A stretch of DNA of 18,693 bases from JAXGPP01 sp964436865 (GTDB lineage Bacteria > Planctomycetota > Planctomycetia > Pirellulales > Thermoguttaceae): NCBI GenBank assembly GCA_964436865.1, contig CAYTFK010000117.1, forward strand, positions 1 to 18,693, written 5' to 3'. Under the pieces are notes generated by a model. The model was not told the DNA's origin. It ran no database searches and saw nothing but the letters and a program-made list of their open reading frames with translations. Positions 1 to 7,700 of the stretch are shown here, in pieces. A program made the position numbers and the translations under genes. Each line of letters begins with the position of its first letter. The stretch's first letter is position 1.

Positions 1-213
1 GAACTGCTCGCTCCGCACCAGCGCGAAGCCCCGCTTGGGATGGAGCACGACGATGTAGAAGGGCGAGTCTTTGGGCGGATAGAGCGCGAATCGCCCTTCT
101 TCGTCCGAGAGAGTCATCACCTGCTCCAGCCGGTTGCGGACCCGCCCCTCGACCAGCTCGATGTGGACCGACTTGTAGGGAATCGACTCGTCGACCGGCG
201 TCACCAGCAGCAC
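1..213 (-). CDS. Partial protein with a carboxypeptidase-regulatory-like domain (runs off the window start)
   Basis: The minus strand from 213 down to 1 is open for 71 codons and reads as a coherent beta-rich protein: VLLVTPVDESIP, then a charged stretch, then TLSDEEGRFALYPP and FYIVVLHPKRGFALV. The pattern 'D..GRF.L.PP...P..VVLH..GFA' matches what I remember of carboxypeptidase-regulatory-like (CarboxypepD_reg) beta-sandwich domains in planctomycete envelope and signalling proteins. The opposite-strand and other frames read as low-quality shadow. The best available start is the GTG at 213-211, with GTG 204-202 as the alternative. Neither has a convincing Shine-Dalgarno sequence, and an in-frame TGA lies at 222-220. 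In this family the VLLVTP strand is normally preceded by another strand and a 'DG.P..GA' turn, so the domain looks clipped at its N-terminus. It may be a short gene, a frameshifted or pseudogenised remnant, or a sequencing error. The C-terminal end lies outside the window. Confidence 0.5.
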   Translation of the reverse strand, partial: MLLVTPVDESIPYKSVHIELVEGRVRNRLEQVMTLSDEEGRFALYPPKDSPFYIVVLHPKRGFALVRSEQF

Positions 214-801
214 CGCTCGTCACAAAGCAATCGCCCCTGGCTTGTCCGGGGCAGCCGGGACGAGTAGACTCGCCCATGCATCGCGCTCTCGGCGCGGATC
301 ATCCGGACTACACAAAACATGGCCCCGGTGGTGTCAGGAGCGAGCAGCCAAATGGTCCCTGCGGCTCCCCATTGGACGCGCCGCTCAGATCTGCCAGATC
401 TGGTACGCTCGTTCTCCGCATCGGCGTCCACTACGGGGCCACCTTATAACGCGAGGCGACCCCCAACAGCGTGAAATGGAGCAGCGGGCCACCGCACTCC
501 GCACAAAGGGGGGGCATTGATCCGTAAAGTGAAGCGGACGCGGCAAGTTACGCCGAGATGGCGGAATGCAGCGGTCGCGGCGATCGATTGCGGTGCCGGA
601 AAACGCGCCACTCAACCGGGGGAATTGATATACCGGCCCGCTTTGAGACAATGATAGCAAGGGTCACCCAAAGGCACGGACGAGCGTCTGGCAACGGGTT
701 GACTCGCGTGCTTTCCGAGCGACTGGCGCGGGGCCGCCAGAACGCGAAAGGGACTTCACCTCTCGGAAGGCTGTGGCTGGCAGCACCACAGGAGAAGTGA
801 A
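214..801. other. Gene-poor stretch, no convincing coding region
   Basis: About 590 bases without a believable gene. The short open frames on both strands give arginine- and cysteine-rich, compositionally incoherent translations and lack ribosome binding sites. The only local structure I see is a perfect 7-bp inverted repeat at 386-402. A weak promoter-like TTGATA at 625-630 lies upstream of the small plus-strand gene, but no good -10 box follows it at 16-18 bases. No tRNA-like or rRNA-like sequence was recognised. It could hold the decayed upstream part of the interrupted gene at 1-213, since in-frame stops punctuate that frame here. Confidence 0.5.
386..402. repeat. Perfect inverted repeat, 7-bp arms with 3-nt spacer
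   Basis: CAGATCT (386-392), GCC (393-395), AGATCTG (396-402) form a perfect inverted repeat in the gene-poor stretch. It could be a dimeric regulator site or a small hairpin. No T-tract follows on either strand, so it does not look like an intrinsic terminator. The function is unknown. Confidence 0.45.
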
Positions 802-804
802 GTG
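790..804 (+). promoter_or_regulatory. Ribosome binding site that fixes a GTG start
   Basis: AGGAG at 790-794 lies 7 nt before the GTG at 802-804. This is the optimal distance and supports GTG as the start of the 71-residue plus-strand gene. Confidence 0.65.
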
Positions 805-1017
805 TTCCTTCACGAAGGCGATCGAGTGTGGGTCAATGTCGCGGCGTTCATCGCCTCAGCGCGCCGCCGCGAGGACCAGATCCCCTGCGACATCCTGGAC
901 GTCGCCGGGGGCCGCGTGCTGGTGAAGACGCTTCCGCCCTACCGCGTCTTCACCCTCTGGATCGACGCGGTCTGGGTCGAGGGCTACGTCGAGGTCGACG
1001 ACCTCGTGCCTGCGTGA
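802..1017 (+). CDS. Small hypothetical protein, 71 aa
   Basis: A 71-codon frame starts at GTG 802, with AGGAG 7 nt upstream, and stops at TGA 1015-1017. The product is compact, acidic and rich in beta-prone residues: FLHEGDRVWVNVAAF near the N-terminus, GGRVLVKTLPPYRVFTLWID in the middle, then VWVEGYVEVDDLVPA. Alternating hydrophobic residues and the opening 'GDRVWV' suggest a small SH3-like or KOW-like barrel, but this is inference from pattern only. There is no signal peptide, membrane segment or catalytic motif. It converges on greA, 69 nt away, with a pair of hairpins between them that could end both transcripts. I do not recognise the family. Codon use (strong third-position G/C) resembles the definite genes nearby, which supports it being real. 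Confidence 0.7.
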   Translation: MFLHEGDRVWVNVAAFIASARRREDQIPCDILDVAGGRVLVKTLPPYRVFTLWIDAVWVEGYVEVDDLVPA

Positions 1018-1022
1018 AGGAG

Positions 1023-1081
1023 GTAGACGCGGCGTCTCGCCGCGTTGCTGGTGCATGGATGCGACGAGACGTCGCATCTAC
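1023..1081. repeat. Pair of inverted, covarying hairpin repeats between convergent genes; possible bidirectional terminator
   Basis: Hairpin 1 is ACGCGGCG (1027-1034), loop TCT, CGCCGCGT (1038-1045). Hairpin 2 is ATGCGACG (1059-1066), loop AGA, CGTCGCAT (1070-1077). Read on the minus strand, hairpin 2 is another copy of hairpin 1, and both are flanked by GTAG (1023-1026) / CTAC (1078-1081). The two copies differ at four positions. These differences form two compensatory base-pair changes (C-G to T-A and G-C to A-T), so both 8-bp stems stay perfect. The element fills the gap between the stop of the 71-residue gene and the stop of greA. There is no T-tract, so any termination would depend on structure or Rho. 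Confidence 0.75.
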
Positions 1082-1086
1082 GATCG

Positions 1087-1566
1087 TCACTCGCCCGCGC
1101 TGCGGATTTCGATGATCTCGAATCGCATCGTTCCCATGGGCACTTCGATCTCGACCTTGTCGCCGACTTTCTTGCCGATCAGGCCCTGGGCCAAGGGGCT
1201 TGTGACGAGAATCTTCCCCTCGGCGTAGTCTTCTTCGCCGGCGCCCACAAGCGTGAACTCTTCCTGCTCGTCGAGATCGAGATCCTTCACCACCACCGTG
1301 GCGCCGAAGGCCACCTCGTCCTTGGGCATCTGCGAAGCATCCATGATCACGGCGCGCGAAAGCTTGTCGCGCAGCAGATTGATCTTCGCCTGCAGCAGGC
1401 CCTGACTCTCCCGGGCGCCGTGATACTCGGCGTTCTCGCTCAGGTCTCCCTCGCTGCGGGCCTTGGCCAATCGGTCCAGAATCAGCGGCATCTCGACGTT
1501 GTGCAGATGATCGACCTCAGCCTTCAACTTATCGTACCCCGTGCGGGTCATGGGAATACGTTCCAC
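1087..1566 (-). CDS. greA: Transcription elongation factor GreA
   Basis: GreA binds the RNA polymerase secondary channel and stimulates cleavage of backtracked transcripts in the cytoplasm. The 159-residue product matches the usual length (E. coli 158). The N-terminal coiled-coil hairpin (about residues 8-75) begins PMTRTGYDKLKAEVDHL and carries the tip motif SEGDLSENAEYH with the catalytic acidic pair D41 and E44. The C-terminal FKBP-like domain (about 80-159) contains VTSPLAQGLIGKKVGD. The start is GTG at 1566-1564, chosen because AGGGAGG (1581-1575) lies 8 nt upstream and because homology begins here. The frame stays open further upstream, but that extension is unlike GreA. The gene is monocistronic, about 210 nt downstream of the macroglobulin gene on the same strand. 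Its leader carries a strong intrinsic terminator ending just before the Shine-Dalgarno sequence, which suggests attenuation. It converges with the 71-residue gene. The identification is secure. Confidence 0.97.
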   Translation of the reverse strand: MERIPMTRTGYDKLKAEVDHLHNVEMPLILDRLAKARSEGDLSENAEYHGARESQGLLQAKINLLRDKLSRAVIMDASQMPKDEVAFGATVVVKDLDLDEQEEFTLVGAGEEDYAEGKILVTSPLAQGLIGKKVGDKVEIEVPMGTMRFEIIEIRSAGE

Positions 1567-1574
1567 GAGCCTTG

Positions 1575-1581
1575 CCTCCCT
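1575..1581 (-). promoter_or_regulatory. Strong Shine-Dalgarno of greA
   Basis: On the minus strand, AGGGAGG at 1581-1575 sits 8 nt before the GTG at 1566. It decides the greA start over the longer upstream open frame. It begins only 6 nt after the T-tract of the upstream terminator. Confidence 0.8.
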
Positions 1582-1587
1582 TGCGGC

Positions 1588-1623
1588 AAAAAAAGGCGGC
1601 CCTGCCGGTGTTGGTAGGGCCGC
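1588..1623 (-). terminator. Intrinsic terminator in the greA leader (possible attenuator)
   Basis: On the minus strand, GCGGCCCT (1623-1616), a 12-nt loop and AGGGCCGC (1603-1596) form a perfect 8-bp GC-rich stem. It is followed by C and seven T residues (1594-1588). This is a textbook Rho-independent terminator reading toward greA. It could end readthrough from the macroglobulin gene, whose stop is about 150 nt upstream. If greA is transcribed from the interval 1624-1774, it would instead act as a leader attenuator, as described for E. coli greA (GraL). A weak -10-like TACACT lies at 1668-1663 on the minus strand, but no good -35 box accompanies it. Confidence 0.85.
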
Positions 1624-1733
1624 AGCGGGCGTCCGGAAATGTTGTCGGTCGAAAACAACCCCAGTGTAAGCCCGGCGGCGTAGCTCCACCAGAGCAACCC
1701 GCACCCGGGCAACGAACACCATTTTTCGCTATA

Positions 1734-1758
1734 GGGGCGGAAATGTAAAGCCCGCCCC
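1734..1758. terminator. GC-rich hairpin just after the macroglobulin gene
   Basis: GGGGCGG (1734-1740) and CCGCCCC (1752-1758) form a perfect 7-bp stem with an 11-nt loop, beginning 16 nt after the stop of the macroglobulin gene on the minus strand. The minus-strand sequence after it is TATAGCGAAAAAT, without a T-tract. It may be a weak or Rho-assisted terminator or a 3'-end-protecting stem. Confidence 0.4.
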
Positions 1759-1774
1759 ACCGAAGAGTGGCGTG

Positions 1775-4700
1775 CTAGTCCTCCACCTGAAGCTTGATCT
1801 CGTCGGAATTGGCCTTCAGCTCCGGCGCGTACATCGCCCAGCCCTTGGCCGGCAGAGCGCTGAACCGCCCCGGGATCTCGGCCCGCATGCGGTACGCCAC
1901 GCTGTGATTGCCGCGGGCGAGCATCCGGGTGAAGAAGGCCACGCGGTTGTCGCGGAACTCGACATAGGCTCCCAAGGCATTGCCCGTATAGCCGCTCTGC
2001 AACTCCACCGGCTCAAACCCGGCGGGCTTCATGTCCTCGAAGACCAGGTACTCGTAGTCGTTCTTGCTTTCGATCGAAAGCTCGATCTCGACGAGTTGCC
2101 CGCTGGTGACCGAGGCGAGGTTGGGCAGCTCTTCGCGCTCGTATTTCTCGACCTTCTGGTCCACCACCTGGCCGCGCGAGCCGGCCACCTTCACTTCGGC
2201 GTCGACCGGGTTGAGCCGGTAATACTTCCGCTCGACTTTGATCTCCAGCCCGGCCTTGGTGATCATGTCTTCCAGCGAGAAGTTTGTCAGGTAGCCGTTG
2301 TAGTACAGCGGCCCCGTGCCGCGCTTCTTGAGTTCCACCACATGCTCGCCCGCGGCGAGTTTCTCGCCTTCAATCACGAAGCTGTTGTCGAACTGGAACA
2401 GCGTGGCTGGCGTGATCTCCACCGCCTGCGTCAACTCGCCATCGAGCCAGACCTCCACGGTCATTTCGGGCTTGTCTTCGCCGCTGGCCCGCAGGAAGTC
2501 GGCCAGGGCCTCGATGGCCAGGGCCGTGTCGCGGGTCGAATTCCAATAGGTGGCGTGTTTGCGGTTGTTGAGCAGGTACTTCACCAGCCGGCGCGCCAGT
2601 TCGCCCTTGGGATCGGTTCGCGAGAGCAACTTCAGATAGTACGAGTGAGCTTCGTATTCGCTCCCCCACCAATACCACCATGTTTCGGGCAGCTTGAGCC
2701 AGGCGGTCTGGTTCTCATCGTCCTGCTCGACATACTGGCTGATGTTGCGAAGGATCATGTCGAGCTTCTCGCGCTCGGCTTGCTTCTCCAGCGCGAGCCC
2801 GTACATCGCCATGCCGTACACCGCGAGCTTGGTACGGTCGCGGTAGAGGAAGTCGCGCATCTCATCGTTCTTGGCGCCCGCGTCGACCAGCACCATGTAC
2901 GTCAGGGCGTCGAGATTATCAGCAAACTCCTTCCACGGCTTGTCCTTCGGTTTCGTTTCGAAGTTCTTCAGCCACTGGATCTGCTCGGCCTGGTAACGCT
3001 TGAGCCACTCGACGCCCTTCTCCATCACACCCGGCACGATCGCCACGTCGTTATGCTGGGTGATCTGCAGACCATGGACCACCAGCGCCGTCATGTGCGC
3101 CGTGGAGTGCTCTCCATAGCCGGAGAACCAGCCCCAGCCGCCGTCCGAAAGCTGCATCTCGGTGAGCCGGTCGAGCCCGGCCTTCACCATCCGCGTCACC
3201 TCCTCCTGATCGAAGACCGGGTTGCGGTCGTACCGCTTCCACTGCGCGGCCCGCTGGCCAGCCTCGCCCAGTTCCTGGGCATTGAGGTTGGTCTGTTTTT
3301 CCTGAATCGCCTTCAGATCGAGCCCCATGTCGACGAGCACCTTCTGGGTGATCACCGTGGGCAGGAAGCGGTTCAGTGTCTGCTCGGTGCAGCCGTACGG
3401 GTAGTTCGCCAAATACGGCAGCGCATCGACCATCGCGCCGGCCAGCGTCGGCGAGTAGCGGACCTCCAGACGCGTCTGGTCGGGTCGGCGCTCTTCCGGC
3501 ACGCGAACGGTGAACTTGCCGCTTTGGCCGTCCGGCGGGACCGCGCCGGAGTAGCTGTCCATCTTGAGCATCCCATGCACATAGCAGGGGAAGCGCATTT
3601 CCATGGCGTCGGACTCTTCGTCGGTGAGCGCTTTCATGCGGATCACCGCCTCGCCTTCCTTGACCACCTTCACCCGCCAGTCGATGCGGGCTTCTTCCTC
3701 CGAAGCGATCTCGACTTTTTGCACCAATTCGCCCATCGGCTCGATGGTGCCGCCGTCGAGTTCCAACGCCACCTCGACGTTCTTGGCCGACTTGAGGTAG
3801 TTGTGCACGTTGGCTGAGAGCACCACTTCGTCGCGCTCGATGAAGAACCGCGGCGCCTGCAGACGGATGATAAGATCCTTCCGCGTGACGACGTCGGTCG
3901 CCCCTTCGCCCACTTTCGTCCCGTGCCCCATCCCCCAGACCTTGATCCGCCAGGTGGTGAGGTTCTCGGGCATTTTCAAGGCGACCTCGGCGGTGCCGTC
4001 GGCGCTGGTCTCCAGCGCCCCGGCCCACAGCGCTGTGTCGGCGAATTCAGTGCGGACCGTGGGCTGGACCAGGGGCTGGCCCGGGCCGCCCGCCTCTGCC
4101 TTGGCGTTCGCGACCATCGGGGCCATCGCCGCTCCGGCCGTCACAGCAGACTCTGGCGCCGCCATCTCCATCGCGTCGGCGGCCATTGGCGCGGCTGCCG
4201 GCGCCGCGCCAAACATCGCGACCCCGCCCCGCCGCTGCATCACGCCGCCGCCGAATCCGCCCATGCCGCCCATTCCAACCGGGCCGTCCATGCTCATGCT
4301 CACAAACTCCGTGGCCACGGTCGCCCCGAAGGCGCCCAAGTCGCTCATTCCTTTCTCGTTAGGCGGCACGATGTTGCCCGAGCCGCGCTGGAGGTTGTGC
4401 TCTGTCTGCGGGTGATGGTGCCGCCGCCACTTCCAGAAGAACTCCTTGATCTCCGGCACGTTCGAGCCGCCCGAGATGTACTCCACCGACTTGTCGTAGA
4501 TCGCCACCACCGTCGAGCCGACGAATGGCTTTCCTTCGAAGTCGGCCAGCTTGAGTTTCACCTTGGCGTCCTGCCCCGGCCGATACGACTCGCTCGACGG
4601 TTCAACCTCCACCGTAAGCACCCGTTTCTCCGGCGGGACGACGATCTCTTTGGCTACCTGGTGCACCTTCCCGTCGGCGATCGTGACCGCTTCGACGAAG

Positions 4701-7700
4701 AAGTTGGGCATGTCCTTCTGCGAGACCTCGATCTCCTGGACGGTGCTCTTGCCGTCCATCCGCACGACGCGCGGCGGCAAATAGATGCCGTTGGCCGGGC
4801 GGACGAACAAGAGCACCGTGGCGTCGGCGCGATCGGTGTTGATAAGCAACTGCACCTTCTCGCCCGGCTGATACTCGGCCTTGTCGGGAATGAGTTCCAG
4901 GGCGTCGAAGCGGAACTGATCGCTCTGGAAGGCTTCGCCGATGACGCTAAACAGGTAACCGCCCTCGACGATATGCCCCTTCGCGTCGGTCAGCTTGTAG
5001 GAGAAGCGGTACTGCCCGGCCCGCGCCGCCCGCCACAGGCTCTGCGCTTTGCCTTCGGCGTTGGTTGCCAGGTCCATGACGTGCACCGAACGCTCGACCG
5101 GCTTGCCGTCCTGGTAGCTGACGGCAAACAATTCCAGCTTGCCCGTGCCCTCGACCGGCTTGCCGTCCAAGGTTCGTGCGGCCGCATGAAACCGCATCGT
5201 GCCGCCGGCGCGATAGTAGCCGCGGTCCATCCAGCAGGTCACCTGGAACGGTTTCCGGGCGACGAGCACCTTGCCCGTGCCGACGATCGTCCGCCGCGAC
5301 TGGTCGACCACCTCCGCAGTGATCGTGTACTGGTGATCTTCGTCCGGATGGATCGCTTTGGCGACGGCCGTGTCGATTTCCACGTTGACCGTGCCGTCGG
5401 GACCGATTTCCACCTCGCGATCGGCGACCACTTCCGGCGGCTGATGCGGCATGGGCCACCAGAACGGCATCGGCCGCGGGCAGCCCCAGCTTCGCCATCC
5501 CGGGTACCAGTCGTAGTCGGAAGCGAACCACCAGTAACCCGGCCCATAGAGCCAGTCCCACGGCCGCGGCGGATACCAGCGTTCGGTATAGCCGGTTCGC
5601 TCGACCTTGTACTTCACCTTGGCCTTAGTGACCGGCGAGCCGAAATAGTACTTCGCCCGGATCGTGGCCTCGATCTTGTCGCCGAGCATGATTGGCTCGG
5701 TCGGCGCTTCAACGGCGACTTCGTATTCCGGTTTCTTATATTCCTCGACGCGGAACTGGCCGCCGCCAAGATCTTTGATCTGCAACTGGTACACGCCCAG
5801 CGTGGCGTCGGCGGGCGCTTTCCACTTCCCCTCGATGCCGCCGTAGGCGTCGGCCTTGACCGCCTTCTCAACGATCTTGTCCCCCTTCGGATCATAGATC
5901 TCCACCGTGAATGTCTGGCCGGCGAAATCAGACACTTCGGGCTGGTCGTAACGGGCGTGGCGAATCCAGAACTTGTAGTTCACCTCCTGGTCGGGACGGT
6001 AAACCGGGCGGTCGGTGATTGAGTAGACCTTGGTCTCGTTGTACTCCTGGTCGTAGTACTGCCCGTACCAGACGTGCGTGAAACCCAGCCAGGCCAGTCG
6101 CCCTTGCGACCGGGCGATGACGATCCACTGGTAATCCTGCGGCTGCCGGTCGGGAGCAAGCATCACCTGGCCATTGGCATCGGTGAATTCGGCGAACTGC
6201 CTGGTGAGCACGGTGTACCGCCGCGCATCGCGCTGCTCCTGTCGCCAGCCAAAGAACTCGACGTTGGCCCGTGCCACCGGCTGGCCGCTCACGGCGTCGG
6301 CCACATAGTAGAACGTCTTGCCGTCGAGCGGCTTCTTGGCGATCGCCGTATTGGCCAGCCAGACGATGATATGGCTCGTGTTGCCGCCGTCGACGCGCGC
6401 GGTGAGCAGATAAGCGCCCGCCTTCTGGAGCGGCGTGGCGATCGTCATCAGTTTGTCGAAATGCTTCTCGCGCGGTTCGAGATCGAGTTTCCACGCGGCC
6501 GCCTCCGCGCCGAGATACTGGCTCTGGTTCTGGTGCACCAGTCGGTAGCCAAGATTCTCGATCTGCAGCCTGTTCCAGTCCAACTGATTGGGGTTCGACT
6601 TGAGATAGGCCTGCATATCGGCCAGCAGCTTTTCGACGTTGATTTCCCGGGCGGTGAACCGCACTCCTTTCGCGTTGCGGAAGCGGAATTCGAGCGTGGC
6701 CCCCTTCCCCGCGGGCTGCGTGACGATCGATTCGAACCGTCCCCAGTTGGCCACGATCTGCTCGAGCCGGTCCTTAAAATGCGGCCGGGAGTCCAGCTCG
6801 ATGCACTTCCGCCAGTACTCGGCGGCGCGCGGATACTGCCGGCGGTTTTCGAAGATCTGCCCCAACTGCGACAGAGCATGCACTCGCTCGCTGCTTCCGG
6901 CTTTCTCGCCCAGTTCCTGGTAGATCTTGATGAAGTTGAACTCGTCGGGGAGCGGAAATCGCTTGATGCCGGTCGCCAGCCGGGCAATGGTCTCGTCCTC
7001 GCCCAGCGTGTGCAGGGCGTAGGTGCCGCTTTCGTCTTCCTTGGTGTCGTCGACCCGGGCGCGGCCGAAAAACCAGCCGTACTCGGCCATCGTCTGCACG
7101 CCAAACTGCTGCCAGAGGAAGTCGGCCCACTCGCGGCGCGCGCGGTCGGCCACGCCGGGCGACATCTCGGCCGCCTGCATGAGACACCACCGCCAGCGCT
7201 CGCCGTCGGTCTGGGCTTTCTCGAAGCTCTCGGGCAGCTTGTGGAAGACCGGCTTGCCTTCCTCATCCACCGGCGCGCCCCGGTTGGGCGCGTAATAGCC
7301 CCAGCCGGGCTCGTAGTCGGGAAGGATTTCGAGGTCAGTCAGATACTGCAGCCGCCAGGCATTGCCATAGCCGCGGTTGCCGAGCATCGCCTGAGCGAAG
7401 GCGAAGAAGAACTCGCCAACCTCGCCGTGGCTTTCGTCCTTCTGGGCCAGCGGCATCGCCTGCCGCATGAGTTGCAGCGCCCGCACGCGGTCGCGCTCGT
7501 AGGCCTGGACCACTTCGCCGCCGCCGCGGCGGTTGCCGCGGTCAAACTTGCCTGAAACGATGAAGCCATGATGATCAACATTGAGATAGCTGCGTGCCGC
7601 CGCCCAGAGGAGCCGCCAGTTCTCCGGATGCGCGGCGACCGACGCTTCGCGAAGCTCGTCGATTTCGTCCACCCGGTTCAGTTGCTGCAGGCACTGGATT

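Noticed and set aside
558..800. 80-codon plus-strand open frame before the 71-residue gene
   Set aside because: Arginine-rich incoherent product, no Shine-Dalgarno, and no coding-like base pattern.
1567..1722. 52-codon N-terminal extension of GreA
   Set aside because: It reads through the terminator hairpin, is unlike GreA, and the GTG at 1566 has a near-ideal Shine-Dalgarno.
1772..3817. Long plus-strand open frame of 681 codons opposite the macroglobulin gene
   Set aside because: It is the antisense shadow of a GC-rich gene: rich in His, Leu, Arg and Val, no domain pattern, no ribosome binding site, and the minus strand is clearly coding.
3923..6022. Second long plus-strand open frame (699 codons) opposite the macroglobulin gene
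   Set aside because: Same reason: composition typical of reverse-strand frames, no recognisable motif.
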